This document shows, one piece after another, positions 41,607-50,690 of a stretch of DNA of 64,000 nucleotides. The stretch is from Qipengyuania gaetbuli (GTDB lineage: Bacteria; Pseudomonadota; Alphaproteobacteria; Sphingomonadales; Sphingomonadaceae): positions 347,501 to 411,500 of the forward strand of contig NZ_WTYF01000003.1 of the NCBI RefSeq assembly GCF_009827315.1. The letters are read 5' to 3'. The translations under genes were made by a program, and so were the position numbers. A model generated the notes under the pieces. It had not been told where the DNA came from, did no database searches, and saw nothing but the letters and a program-made list of their open reading frames with translations. The stretch's first letter is position 1. Each line of letters opens with the position of its first letter.

Positions 41607-42112
41607 TGGCTTACGAGGGCAGCAGGATTGCTGAAGGGCTCGACCGCGCAGCGATGCGCGTGACCGGCCGGCAGGTCCATACGGGCAAGATCGGCCCGAA
41701 AACGACGATCGTGGCCACGCTGATATTCATGTCGCTTACCGTCATGGGCATGTACCTGGCGGTGCAGGGCGCGAAGGTCGGGCAGGGCATCGTCTTTTCG
41801 GCGGCCATGGGATCGCTCGCGATCAAGCTGTTCAACGACTACAAGGCGCGCGGCACCGGCCCGCTCGATGAGCGGGAACGGGCGATCTACTGGAAGTCCA
41901 ACGCCCTCGGCGCGATGGTCCCGCTGGTCGGTGTCGCGGTGTGGTCGCTGTTGCTCGGCAACTTTGCCGACGACGGGCTCTGGTATCCGCGCCAATCCTT
42001 CGAATGGGTCGCACTGTCCTTCTTCCTGCTCGGCCTGATGACCCAGATCGGCATCATCGTGACTGGATGGCTGACGCCGTCCTACGCCGCCGATCTCGAC
42101 GAAAACGACTGA
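41606..42112 (+). CDS. Four-helix membrane protein (paralog A of XRE cassette)
   Basis: The 168-residue protein has about four transmembrane segments. A conserved cytoplasmic block LDERERAIYWKSNALGAMVP lies in the middle, and the C-terminus reads TPSYAADLDEND. It is a paralog of the next gene: both share LDExxR at about the same place and the ending TP(S/A)YAADLD. It resembles DUF2178-type proteins placed beside Xre repressors, but I am not certain of the family. Function unknown. Confidence 0.7.
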   Translation: MAYEGSRIAEGLDRAAMRVTGRQVHTGKIGPKTTIVATLIFMSLTVMGMYLAVQGAKVGQGIVFSAAMGSLAIKLFNDYKARGTGPLDERERAIYWKSNALGAMVPLVGVAVWSLLLGNFADDGLWYPRQSFEWVALSFFLLGLMTQIGIIVTGWLTPSYAADLDEND

Positions 42113-42128
42113 ATACGAGGTGGATCGC

Positions 42129-42590
42129 ATGAGTTACGAACCGAAGGAAGTCCGGCGCAAGCAGTTGCGCATGCTGGCACCTGCGACCCAGATTGCACTT
42201 GCGGTGCTCCTTTTAGCGCTATCGTCACTCGCGCTTTACGCAGCGGCTGCAGGATGGGTCGACCAGACGGTAATGTCTACATTCATAGTGCTGATGACCT
42301 TGGTTCTTTCATCCCGGTCTGCCCTGCGAAGTGGTAATGACAGCCAGCTTGACGAGCATGACCGGCAAATGCGGTACTACGCCATTGCCACGGGCGGAAT
42401 CGTGCCGGTTTTAACCCTGGCCGGCTATAGCCTCTTTCTTTCGGCTGGTGACACGCTGTGGCGACCTGTCAGCAAGGTCGAATGGGGTGCGTTCGGGATG
42501 TTCATGCTCGGTGCCACCATCCAGTGCGCAATCATTGCGGCGGCGCGCAAGACGCCTGCTTACGCAGCCGATCTCGACTTCGACGACTAG
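42129..42590 (+). CDS. Four-helix membrane protein (paralog B of XRE cassette)
   Basis: I chose ATG 42129, with GAGG 8 bp upstream. The 153-residue protein has about four transmembrane helices, the block LDEHDRQMRYYAIATGGIVP and the ending TPAYAADLDFDD, matching the preceding gene. The pair looks like a tandem duplication that has diverged. It lies in an operon with the Xre gene, 16 bp after paralog A. Confidence 0.7.
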   Translation: MSYEPKEVRRKQLRMLAPATQIALAVLLLALSSLALYAAAAGWVDQTVMSTFIVLMTLVLSSRSALRSGNDSQLDEHDRQMRYYAIATGGIVPVLTLAGYSLFLSAGDTLWRPVSKVEWGAFGMFMLGATIQCAIIAAARKTPAYAADLDFDD

Positions 42591-42687
42591 GACCTGAAGG
42601 CGAGGAAATCCCGGCCGGTGTAACTCCAACCTTGGCAAAAGCGGATCGCATGGCGATATCCCCCGCTCACGCTGACAGGAGCGCCGC

Positions 42688-44043
42688 ATGGCCGATACCG
42701 ACTACGACTACGATCTCTTCACCATCGGCGCGGGGTCGGGCGGCGTCAGGGCGAGCCGCGTTTCGTCCGCGCTCGGCGCTCGCGTCGCCATAGCGGAAGA
42801 GCACCGGGTCGGCGGAACCTGCGTCATTCGCGGCTGCGTGCCCAAGAAGATGCTCGTCTACGGCGCACACTTTGCCGAAGACCTCGAGGATTGCGCCCGC
42901 TTCGGCTGGGAAATCGGCGAGAAGAAGTTCGACTGGAAGGTGCTGCGCGACAACGTGCTGGCCGATGTGGACCGTCTGGAAGGTGCCTATACCGACACGC
43001 TTCAGAACCACGATGTGACGATCTTCAAGGAGCGGGCCGAGATCACCGGCGCGCACGAGATCACGCTTGCGAGCGGGCGGAAAGTCACGGCGAAATACAT
43101 CCTTATCGCCACCGGTGCGCGTCCGCGCGTGCCCGAATGCGAGGGCGCCGAACACGCGATCAGCTCGAACGAGGCCTTCCATCTCGACGAACTGCCGAAG
43201 AAGATCATCATCGCGGGTGGAGGCTACATCGCCAATGAATTCGCCGGCATCTTCAACGAGTTCGGCTGCGACGTTCACGTGGTCAATCGCGGCGACCGCC
43301 TGCTGCGCAGCTATGACGAGGCGGTGCGCGACCGCTTGCTGCAGATCTCGACGATGAAGGGCATCAAGTTCCGCTTCAACACGACGTTCGAATACATCAA
43401 GCCTTGCGAAGACGGCGGCTACTTCGTGAAGTTGAGCGACAGCGACGAGGAGAAGGCCGACCTCGTCCTCTTTGCTGTCGGGCGCGTGCCGAACACCGAG
43501 GGCCTCGGCCTCGACAAGGCGGGGGTCGAGATGGGCGAGAATGGCGAGATCAAGGTCGACCGCTTCAGCAAGACGAATATCGATCACATCTATGCTGTCG
43601 GCGACGTGACCGACCGCGTGCAGCTCACCCCCGTCGCCATTCGCGAAGGTCAGGCATTCGCGCAGACGGTATTCGGCAAGGGCGACCCGGTCGCCGTCGA
43701 CCATTCCTGCATTCCAAGCGCGGTCTTCAGCCATCCGCCTATCGCTGCAGTCGGCATGACCGAGGGTGAAGCGAAGAACGCGCTCGGCTCGGTCAAGGTG
43801 TACCTCTCCGACTTCCGCCCGATGAAGAACGTGCTCGCGGGCCGCAACGAACGCAGCCTCATGAAGATGATCTGCGACGGCGACAGCGGCCGCATCGTCG
43901 GCATCCACATGATCGCGCCCGAAGCACCCGAAATGATGCAGGCTGCGGCGATTGCCGTGAGGGCCGGGCTGACGAAGGCCGACTTCGATGCGACCACCGC
44001 CATCCACCCGACCATGGCGGAAGAGCTCGTGCTGATGCGCTGA
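42688..44043 (+). CDS. gor: Glutathione-disulfide reductase
   Basis: The 451-residue flavoenzyme reduces oxidised glutathione with NADPH. It has an FAD-binding start (DLFTIGAGSGGVRASR), the redox-active disulfide GGTCVIRGCVPKK (C45, C50), an NAD(P)-binding GGGYIANEFAG and the C-terminal dimerisation domain. The catalytic His-Glu is in AIHPTMAEELV (about 439). Length and motifs match plant/alphaproteobacterial-type GR. A long leader from the previous gene is not seen. Confidence 0.95.
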   Translation: MADTDYDYDLFTIGAGSGGVRASRVSSALGARVAIAEEHRVGGTCVIRGCVPKKMLVYGAHFAEDLEDCARFGWEIGEKKFDWKVLRDNVLADVDRLEGAYTDTLQNHDVTIFKERAEITGAHEITLASGRKVTAKYILIATGARPRVPECEGAEHAISSNEAFHLDELPKKIIIAGGGYIANEFAGIFNEFGCDVHVVNRGDRLLRSYDEAVRDRLLQISTMKGIKFRFNTTFEYIKPCEDGGYFVKLSDSDEEKADLVLFAVGRVPNTEGLGLDKAGVEMGENGEIKVDRFSKTNIDHIYAVGDVTDRVQLTPVAIREGQAFAQTVFGKGDPVAVDHSCIPSAVFSHPPIAAVGMTEGEAKNALGSVKVYLSDFRPMKNVLAGRNERSLMKMICDGDSGRIVGIHMIAPEAPEMMQAAAIAVRAGLTKADFDATTAIHPTMAEELVLMR

Positions 44044-44129
44044 GAATGGTATTCGCCGCTTCGAATTGCGCACCCCCCGTAATTCTGTAATAAGTAACCA
44101 GGTCAAGAGGTTGCACGGAGAATTCAAAG

Positions 44130-44375
44130 ATGGACAGGGGCGAAAAGAAGCGGGATCGCGGCCTGCTAGTGCTCGCTGTCATGCTGGTCGCGGCCATTCT
44201 TGGCGGACCGGCAATCTTCTACGGTTTCCTCGCCATGGGTGAGGCCGGCGTCTTCGATAACGCGAAGGACAACTTCTGGCCGATCGTACTGGTCGTACTC
44301 GTGCTTGTGGTTGCGTGGTGGGTCTTCATCCTGTTCCTCGGGAGCCGCGACCTGCGGGCGAAAGACAGCGAATAG
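44130..44375 (+). CDS. Small two-helix membrane protein
   Basis: The 81-residue protein has a charged N-terminus (MDRGEKKRDRG), two transmembrane helices (about 12-36 and 50-70) and a charged C-terminus (GSRDLRAKDSE). GGAG lies 9 bp before the ATG. The loop GEAGVFDNAKDNFW is polar. No family recognised. Confidence 0.6.
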   Translation: MDRGEKKRDRGLLVLAVMLVAAILGGPAIFYGFLAMGEAGVFDNAKDNFWPIVLVVLVLVVAWWVFILFLGSRDLRAKDSE

Positions 44376-44389
44376 CCGCGGCAAAGCGC

Positions 44390-45511
44390 TCACCCGCGCG
44401 TCGGTATCAGCCGCTCTCTCGCCAGCATCTCCCGCGTAACGCCGACGCCGGACAATTCTTCCGGCCATTGTGCCGAAATCGCCAGCGCTTCCGCCGCCAG
44501 CGCCATGGCCGGTGAGGTCTGCAATCCGAAACCGCCCTGTCCCGCCAGCCAGAAGAAGCCGGTTGCTGCCGGATCGAAACCGCACACCGGCAAGCGGTCG
44601 GGCGCGAAGCTGCGCAAGCCCGCCCATTTGCTGGCAAGGCGCGTAATTGTGAGCGTCGTGGCCTCTTCGACCCGCCAAGCGGCGAGGGCGACGTCCTCTT
44701 CTTCCGGCTGCGCATCGCAGGGCTCGCTGTAGTGTTCGTCCATCGGGCAGGCGAGCAGGCGGCCGCGCCCCTCCGGCTCGATATAGAAGCCCGGACCGAC
44801 AGTCTTGGTGAAGGGCCAGGGCGATACGTCAAGATCGGCCGGTACATCGAATGTGATCACAGTGCGGCGTAGCGGCCTTATGCCGATGGGCGCGACGCCA
44901 GCCAGCCCGGCAATCTCGTCAACCCAGGCCCCCGCCGCATTGACGATGACCTTGGCGGCATAGCTCTGTCCGGCGGTATCGGCGATCCAGTGGGAGCCGT
45001 CATGGCGCAGCGCCGAGACACTCGCCCGTGTAGCGACTTCGCTACCGGCTGCGATCAGCGAATGCCGATGCCCCTCCAGCATCGCGTGCGCATCGAGCTT
45101 GCGTCCCTTATCGTCGAGCAGGGCGCCGATGATCCCGCCTTCTCCGGCGCGAAGCACAGGCACCAGATCGCGCGCCTCATCGGCTGACAGGCGCCTGACG
45201 CCGGGTTGCCATTTGCGGTAGCCTGCTTCGACGCGATCGAACGCGCCTTCCTGCCCTTCGAGCGCAATGAACAGCGCAGGGTGCCGCTTGGCTGCCGGCT
45301 CCTCCAGAAGCGGGATACTGGCCGCTGTAAGGGCCCTGACCAGCGGCGCGTCCATGTCGAAATGGGCAAAGGCCGCGCTTCGGCCCGAAGCGTGTACGCC
45401 GGGTGCATCCTCGGCCTCGCACACGACGACGGACCCATGCCGGGCGAGGCGCGCGGCAGCGGACATGCCCGCGATCCCCGCGCCGATGACCAGATAATCG
45501 ACCTTGCGCAT
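44390..45511 (-). CDS. FAD-dependent oxidoreductase (DAO/glycine oxidase family)
   Basis: ATG 45511 has GGAG 5 bp upstream. The 373-residue protein has an FAD-binding Rossmann start (YLVIGAGIAGMSAAARLA) and the DAO-type layout with VCEAEDAPGVHASGRSAA. A C-terminal FAD site follows (SFAPDRLPVCGFDP, FFWLAGQGGFGLQTSPAM). It probably oxidises an amine or amino acid. Substrate unknown. It is divergent from the SDR-type reductase, with about 60 bp between starts. Confidence 0.9.
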   Translation of the reverse strand: MRKVDYLVIGAGIAGMSAAARLARHGSVVVCEAEDAPGVHASGRSAAFAHFDMDAPLVRALTAASIPLLEEPAAKRHPALFIALEGQEGAFDRVEAGYRKWQPGVRRLSADEARDLVPVLRAGEGGIIGALLDDKGRKLDAHAMLEGHRHSLIAAGSEVATRASVSALRHDGSHWIADTAGQSYAAKVIVNAAGAWVDEIAGLAGVAPIGIRPLRRTVITFDVPADLDVSPWPFTKTVGPGFYIEPEGRGRLLACPMDEHYSEPCDAQPEEEDVALAAWRVEEATTLTITRLASKWAGLRSFAPDRLPVCGFDPAATGFFWLAGQGGFGLQTSPAMALAAEALAISAQWPEELSGVGVTREMLARERLIPTRG

Positions 45512-45570
45512 CGAAACTCCGTTGCCCCCTGCAACCGTGCGGCCTAGCCTGCCTGCAAGGGAGGATAGTG

Positions 45571-46596
45571 ATGCCAGGCACAGTACTCGTAACCGGCGGC
45601 ACGGGCTATATCGCGGGCGAACTCATCCGCCAGCTTCTGGCGAAGGGGTGGACGGTTCACGCCACCGTGCGCAGCAAGGCGAAGAGCGAAGCGCGGTTGC
45701 GTGCCCTGATGGGCAATCCGGGCGAGGACCGGCTCAAGATTTTCGAGGCGGAGCTGATGAGCGACGACGGCTGGGCAGAGGCCAATGCCGGCTGCACGCA
45801 TGTCGCCCACGTCGCCTCCCCGATCGCTGCCGCCACGCCGAAGGACGAGAACGAGATGATCGTGCCTGCCCGCGAAGGCACGCTGCGTGCCCTGCGTTTC
45901 GCAAAGGAAGCGGGCGTCATACGTTTCGTCCAGACCAGTTCGATGGCCGCCGTCGCATATGGCCGGAATGAGAAGGAATACACGGTCGACGAAAGCGACT
46001 GGACCGATGTGACCCATCCCGATGTCTATCCCTACGTGAAATCGAAGACGATTTCGGAACGCGCGGCGCGTGACTGGGTGGCGGAGCAGGGCGGGGACAT
46101 GGAGTTCGTGTCGGTCAATCCGTCGATGGTGCTGGGACCCGTGGACGATGCGGATTTCTCGCCCTCGGTCGAAGCGGTGAGGCAAGTGCTGGCAGGAGCC
46201 ATGCCGATGGCACCCGACCTAGGGTTTGCCGTCGTGGACACGCGCGACGTCGCCGATCTCCACGTCCGCTGCCTCGAAGAGCCGGGGCTGGGCGGCGAGC
46301 GTTTCCTTGCCGCAGGGCGTTTCCTCAAGATCATCGAGATCGCCGATATCCTGCGCGAACGCCTGCCGGCCGCGCACACCCGCAAGGTGCCGACCAAGGT
46401 GATGCCGAACTGGATGGTTTCGGTGCTCTCGTTGTTCAATCCGGGCGTCAAATCCATCAAGAGCGAGGTCGGCAAGTCGCGCCACGTCGATGCCAGCCAC
46501 GCGAAGAACCGGCTGGGGTGGGAAACGCGTCCGGCCGAGGAAAGCATCGTCGATTGCGCGAAAAGCCTCATCGAACACGGTGTGGTGAAGGTTTGA
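45571..46596 (+). CDS. Extended SDR / NAD-dependent aldehyde reductase-like protein
   Basis: I chose ATG 45571, with GGAGG 6 bp upstream, over GTG 45568. The 341-residue protein has the extended-SDR glycine motif VTGGTGYIAGELIRQLL and a catalytic-Ser region (FVQTSSMAAVAYG). The Tyr-Lys pair is in DVYPYVKSKTISE. It resembles dihydroflavonol/cinnamoyl-CoA-type reductases and bacterial aldehyde reductases. Substrate unknown. Confidence 0.88.
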   Translation: MPGTVLVTGGTGYIAGELIRQLLAKGWTVHATVRSKAKSEARLRALMGNPGEDRLKIFEAELMSDDGWAEANAGCTHVAHVASPIAAATPKDENEMIVPAREGTLRALRFAKEAGVIRFVQTSSMAAVAYGRNEKEYTVDESDWTDVTHPDVYPYVKSKTISERAARDWVAEQGGDMEFVSVNPSMVLGPVDDADFSPSVEAVRQVLAGAMPMAPDLGFAVVDTRDVADLHVRCLEEPGLGGERFLAAGRFLKIIEIADILRERLPAAHTRKVPTKVMPNWMVSVLSLFNPGVKSIKSEVGKSRHVDASHAKNRLGWETRPAEESIVDCAKSLIEHGVVKV

Positions 46597-46691
46597 AGCG
46601 TCCCGTTGCGGCATGGTTGGCGCGGCCCGGTTGCCAGCGCGCCGCCGGATAGCCAGAAGGGCATCAAACGAATCGCCTCTGGGGGTTTTCG

Positions 46692-47249
46692 ATGAACGTA
46701 TTGGCTTCGCGCGGCCAGCTTCGCGCAAGTTTCATTCGCTGGGCACTGTTCACCGTGCCCCTGTGCGTCCTCCTGGGCTTCCTGGCTGGCCAGCTCGGTG
46801 GCCCGAACAGCCTGTGGTTCCAGAACCTGGTGAAGCCCGGCATCTATCCGCCCCCGGCGACCTTCGGCATCGTCTGGACAATCCTTTACGTCATGATCGG
46901 CCTTTCGATTGCGCTGGTTTGCGCCGCCTGGGGCGCGCGCGGTCGCGGCATGGCTATCCTCGCCTTTGCGATCCATTTCCTGCTCAACCTCACCTGGACC
47001 CCGGTATTCTTCGGGATGAAGGAAATCACCGCCGCGCTGGTCGTGCTGGTCATGATCGACATCACGCTGCTGGTCGTTATCGCGCTGTTCTGGAAAGTCC
47101 GCCGGCTCGCGGCCATGCTGCTGCTGCCGTATCTCGCATGGGTGCTCTTCGCGACCGCGCTCAACTGGCAGTTCTTGCAGCTGAACCCGGATGCCGATGG
47201 CGGATTGCCTGCTGGCGGCACGTCCGAACGCGTGCGCATCGGGAATTGA
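46692..47249 (+). CDS. tspO: TspO/MBR family protein
   Basis: The 185-residue protein has five hydrophobic segments. TspO signatures are present: KPGIYPPPATFGIVWTILYVMIGLS (about 49-73), LNLTWTPVFFGMK and LLPYLAWVLFATALNWQ. TspO binds tetrapyrroles and modulates pigment and porphyrin export or stress responses in alphaproteobacteria. That fits an organism that makes heme, and perhaps bacteriochlorophyll, by the C4 route. Confidence 0.92.
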   Translation: MNVLASRGQLRASFIRWALFTVPLCVLLGFLAGQLGGPNSLWFQNLVKPGIYPPPATFGIVWTILYVMIGLSIALVCAAWGARGRGMAILAFAIHFLLNLTWTPVFFGMKEITAALVVLVMIDITLLVVIALFWKVRRLAAMLLLPYLAWVLFATALNWQFLQLNPDADGGLPAGGTSERVRIGN

Positions 47250-47280
47250 AGCGCGACCACTTCGCGCCTAGATAGCCGCA

Positions 47281-47526
47281 ATGCAAAGCCAGAACCCGCT
47301 CATCGCCGACTTCGTCAAACTCGCCAATTCCGCTGCCGGCACGCTTGCCGGCATGACGCGTGAGGCCCGCGAAAGCGCGCGCGAACGCGCCAAGGAAGCC
47401 TTCGGCGGGATGGATTTCGTCAGCCGCGAGGAGTTCGACGCGGTCAAGGCGATGGCAAGCAAGGCCCGCGAAGAATGCGACAAGCTGGCCGAGCGCATTG
47501 CCGCACTCGAAGCCAAGCAGGGCTGA
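47281..47526 (+). CDS. ubiK: Ubiquinone biosynthesis accessory factor UbiK (BMFP family)
   Basis: The 81-residue protein matches the DUF526/BMFP family: a short N-terminal part (LIADFVKLANSAAGTLAGMTREAR) and a C-terminal coiled coil (SREEFDAVKAMASKAREECDKLAERIAALEAK). It forms trimers that bind membranes and assist the Ubi complex. Length is typical. Confidence 0.9.
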   Translation: MQSQNPLIADFVKLANSAAGTLAGMTREARESARERAKEAFGGMDFVSREEFDAVKAMASKAREECDKLAERIAALEAKQG

Positions 47527-47596
47527 TCCTCCTACACAAAAGTCAGCTTAGGAACCGGTCGCGGTTGCGTGCGTCACCTGCCTGAAAGGTGACGCC

Positions 47597-47854
47597 ATGC
47601 TGACCCAGCTCGATCCGCCCATTCCTTTGCACGTCCTCGGTCGCGGGGACAGCTATGCGCTCGCCGTCATCGATTACGGGCCGGAGCACAATCTGCTCTG
47701 GGTCACCGCGATCAACGAAACCGGCGAGATCTGGTGTGCACCCAATCCCGAAGTCAGGATGCAGCAGAACTGGTCGATGGGCCGCAAGAAGAGCCTTGCC
47801 GTCAAGTCGTCCCGCGAAGCATTGGCTCGCACGGGGATCGCGCCTAACGGTTAG
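47597..47854 (+). CDS. Hypothetical protein
   Basis: The 85-residue protein has no signal or membrane segment. It includes LGRGDSYALAVIDYGPEHNLLWVTAINETGEIWCAPNPEVR and a basic end (KSLAVKSSREALARTGIAP). It looks like a small beta-rich fold of a kind common in Sphingomonadales. Function unknown. It precedes recO by 2 bp, and the two are probably cotranscribed. Confidence 0.7.
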   Translation: MLTQLDPPIPLHVLGRGDSYALAVIDYGPEHNLLWVTAINETGEIWCAPNPEVRMQQNWSMGRKKSLAVKSSREALARTGIAPNG

Positions 47855-47856
47855 CC

Positions 47857-48456
47857 ATGTACCTGTCCGCCCCCGCGATCCTGCTTGCCGCGCGCCCGCA
47901 TGGCGAGACGGCGGTCATTGCGCGGATGCTGACCGAAGAAAGCGGGGTCATGGCGGCCTATGTCGCCGGGGGCAGGGGCAGGCAGCTGCGCCCTGTGGTC
48001 ATTCCCGGCAATCTCGTCGAAGCGGAAATCCGTTCCCGGTCGGATAGCCAGTTGCCCTTTGCCCGGCTCGAACTCGCGCAGAGCCGCGGGCCGTGGCTCA
48101 GCGAACCGCTGCCGGCCTCTGCCATCGCCTGGGTATGCGCGCTGACGGCAAGTGCGCTCCCCGAACGCAATCCCTATCCCAGCCTCTATGCCGCGCTGGC
48201 GGCATTGCTCGATGCGATCTGCAACGCGCCATCGGCGCGCGGCTGGGCGCCTGCATTGGCGAGCTACGAAATCCTCCTGCTGCGCGAACTGGGCTATGGG
48301 GGCGAGCGACCCGAGATAGCGGGGCTTGGCGCGGCTCTGGAAATTCTCGACCGCAACGAGGCCCAAATCGCCCGCTACCTGCTTGCGGACACGCGGGCGG
48401 ACGTTCTAGCCGCTAGGACTGTATTGAGGCAGCGGCTGGGACGCATAGGAACATGA
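47857..48456 (+). CDS. recO: DNA repair protein RecO
   Basis: The 199-residue protein has the RecO start ([38 protein letters not shown], an OB-fold) and a helical C-terminal part ([13 protein letters not shown]). It loads RecA on single-stranded DNA in the RecFOR pathway. It is shorter than E. coli RecO (about 240), and the Cys4 zinc site seen in some RecO proteins is not evident. Its stop overlaps the leuB start (ATGA). Confidence 0.92.
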   Translation: MYLSAPAILLAARPHGETAVIARMLTEESGVMAAYVAGGRGRQLRPVVIPGNLVEAEIRSRSDSQLPFARLELAQSRGPWLSEPLPASAIAWVCALTASALPERNPYPSLYAALAALLDAICNAPSARGWAPALASYEILLLRELGYGGERPEIAGLGAALEILDRNEAQIARYLLADTRADVLAARTVLRQRLGRIGT

Positions 48457-49520
48457 AGATTGCGGTATTGGCCGGAGACGGCATCGGCCCCGAAGTCACG
48501 CGCGAGGCGCTGAAGGTCCTTGATGCACTGTCCCTGCCGGGTCTCGTCCTTTTTGAAGGCGATGTCGGCGGAATTGCCTACAAGCGCCATGGCCATCCGC
48601 TACCCGCAGAAACGCTCGAAATGGCCCGCGCGGCCGATGCCGTGCTGTTTGGCGCGGTCGGCGATCCCGAATGCGATACCCTCCCGCGCGAACACCGGCC
48701 CGAACAGGCGATCCTGGGCTTGCGCAGCGAGCTGAGGCTGTTTGCGAACCTGCGTCCTGCTGCCGGTTTTCCCGGCCTCGAAGATCTCTCCCCGCTCAAG
48801 CCGGAGCTGGCGCGGGGGATCGACCTGCTGGTCGTGCGCGAACTCAATGGCGACGTCTATTTCGGCAAGAAGGGCGAACGCGATAGTGCCGGGGGGCGCG
48901 AAGGGTGGGACGACATGTCCTACAACGAGGCGGAAGTGCGGCGGATCGCCCACACCGGTTTCCGGGCCGCGCAGAAGCGCCGCAAGAAACTGACCAGCGT
49001 CGACAAGGCCAATGTCCTCGAAACCAGCCGCATTTGGCGCGAGGCGGTCATCAAGGTCGCGGCCGAATATCCCGATGTGGAGCTCGACCACATGTATGTC
49101 GACAATGCCGCCATGCAGATGGTGCGCAGCCCCGGCCAGTTCGACGTGGTCCTGACCGGCAATCTGTTCGGCGACATCCTGTCCGACCAGGCGAGTGCCT
49201 GCGTCGGCTCGATCGGCCTGCTGGCGAGCGCCAGCCTCGGCGAAAGGCAGACCGGCTTCGGTACCTTCGGCCTTTACGAACCGATCCACGGCAGCGCGCC
49301 CGACATTACCGGGCAGGGCAAGGCCAATCCGATCGCGGCCATCCTCAGCCTCGCCATGCTGCTGCGCCATTCGCTCGGCCGCGAGGAAGAGGCGAACCGC
49401 ATCGAACGGGCAGCCGCGAAGACGTTGGCGAGCGAAATCCGCGGCGCGGACCTCGGCGGAAGTGCCTCTACCGGGGAAATCGGCGATGCCGTGGTTAGGA
49501 ACCTGCTAAGCATATCTTGA
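48453..49520 (+). CDS. leuB: 3-isopropylmalate dehydrogenase
   Basis: The 355-residue enzyme oxidises 3-isopropylmalate in leucine synthesis. It has the family start [20 protein letters not shown], the substrate block [13 protein letters not shown], the region [20 protein letters not shown], and [27 protein letters not shown]. Length matches. It begins inside the recO stop, so translation is coupled. No upstream attenuator is visible. Confidence 0.97.
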   Translation: MKIAVLAGDGIGPEVTREALKVLDALSLPGLVLFEGDVGGIAYKRHGHPLPAETLEMARAADAVLFGAVGDPECDTLPREHRPEQAILGLRSELRLFANLRPAAGFPGLEDLSPLKPELARGIDLLVVRELNGDVYFGKKGERDSAGGREGWDDMSYNEAEVRRIAHTGFRAAQKRRKKLTSVDKANVLETSRIWREAVIKVAAEYPDVELDHMYVDNAAMQMVRSPGQFDVVLTGNLFGDILSDQASACVGSIGLLASASLGERQTGFGTFGLYEPIHGSAPDITGQGKANPIAAILSLAMLLRHSLGREEEANRIERAAAKTLASEIRGADLGGSASTGEIGDAVVRNLLSIS

Positions 49521-49546
49521 GATTTTCCCGCTAGTCGGGCCATGCA

Positions 49547-50686
49547 ATGGACATGGATCCGCAAACCCAGCCGGCAAGCACCGCAGCGACCGCAAGGCCG
49601 CTCGAACTGGCCATCATCCTGCCGACGCTCAACGAGCGTGACAATCTCGCCCCGCTCGTCGTCAGGATCGAGGAGGCGCTCGGTCCGGCGGGCTGGGAAG
49701 TGCTCATCGTCGACGACAACTCCGCCGACGGTACTGCCGACGAGGCGCGGCGCATCGCGCTTCGCGACCCGCGCGTCCGGGTCATCCAGCGGATCGGGCG
49801 TCGCGGCTTGTCCAGCGCCGCGATCGAGGGGTTCTGCGCAACCGCAGCCCCCTATTGCGCGGTCATGGACGCCGACCACCAGCACGATCCCAAGCTGCTC
49901 GCCGTGATGCTTGCCAGCGTGAAGGCGGGCGAGGCGGACGTCGCTGTCGCCAGCCGCTTTGCCGAAGGGGCAAGCATGGAGGAGTGGGGCAGGCCCGACC
50001 GCGAGAAGCTGTCGAGCATCGCCAACGGCCTTGCGCGCAGGCTCACCGGTGTTGAGTTGTCCGATCCGATGAGCGGGTTCTTCCTGCTGCCGACCGAAAT
50101 CGCCCGGCGTCTCGTGCCGAACCTTTCCGGGATCGGCTTCAAGATATTGCTCGACCTGCTGGCGACCTCGAAAACACCGCTCAGGGTGAAGGATTTCCCG
50201 ATGAATTTCTCCGCGCGCCGCTCGGGCGAAAGCAAGCTCGACCGTGCCATCGCGCTGGATTTCCTCGCTGGCCTATACGACAAGAGCTTCGGCAGGATCA
50301 TCCCGACCCGCTTCGCGCTGTTCGGCACGGTCGGCGCGCTGGGCGTGCTGGTCCACATGGCCATTCTCTACGTTTTCCTGCTGGTTGCAGGCACGAACTT
50401 CAGCTGGAGCCAGGCCGCCGCGACCTTTGGTGCGATGACCTTCAATTTCTGGCTGAACAATTTCCTGACCTATCGCGACCGCCGCCTGAAAAGCGCGAAC
50501 CGGATATTCTGGGGCTGGGCGAGCTTCATTGCGGCCTGCTCGATCGGCGCCTTTGCCAACGTGGCCGTCGCAACGACACTGCACGACCGCGGTTTCCACG
50601 AGCTGGTAGCAGCATTGGTCGGCATCGGTATCGGTTCGGTATGGAATTACGCTCTGTCGAGCCGCTTCGTCTGGGGCCGGTTCTGA
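49547..50686 (+). CDS. Bifunctional GT2 glycosyltransferase - GtrA membrane protein
   Basis: The 379-residue protein fuses an N-terminal family 2 glycosyltransferase of the dolichol-phosphate-mannose-synthase type with a C-terminal GtrA domain. The GT2 part spans about residues 18-245 (LELAIILPTLNERDNL, VDDNSADGTADEARR, DADHQHDP, SRFAEGASMEEWGR). The GtrA part has four hydrophobic segments (about 255-379) and includes FNFWLNNFLTYRDRRL. It likely makes a polyprenyl-phosphate sugar and flips it. The convergent neighbour is a GT39 protein that could use such a donor. Confidence 0.9.
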   Translation: MDMDPQTQPASTAATARPLELAIILPTLNERDNLAPLVVRIEEALGPAGWEVLIVDDNSADGTADEARRIALRDPRVRVIQRIGRRGLSSAAIEGFCATAAPYCAVMDADHQHDPKLLAVMLASVKAGEADVAVASRFAEGASMEEWGRPDREKLSSIANGLARRLTGVELSDPMSGFFLLPTEIARRLVPNLSGIGFKILLDLLATSKTPLRVKDFPMNFSARRSGESKLDRAIALDFLAGLYDKSFGRIIPTRFALFGTVGALGVLVHMAILYVFLLVAGTNFSWSQAAATFGAMTFNFWLNNFLTYRDRRLKSANRIFWGWASFIAACSIGAFANVAVATTLHDRGFHELVAALVGIGIGSVWNYALSSRFVWGRF

Positions 50687-50690
50687 CCAA

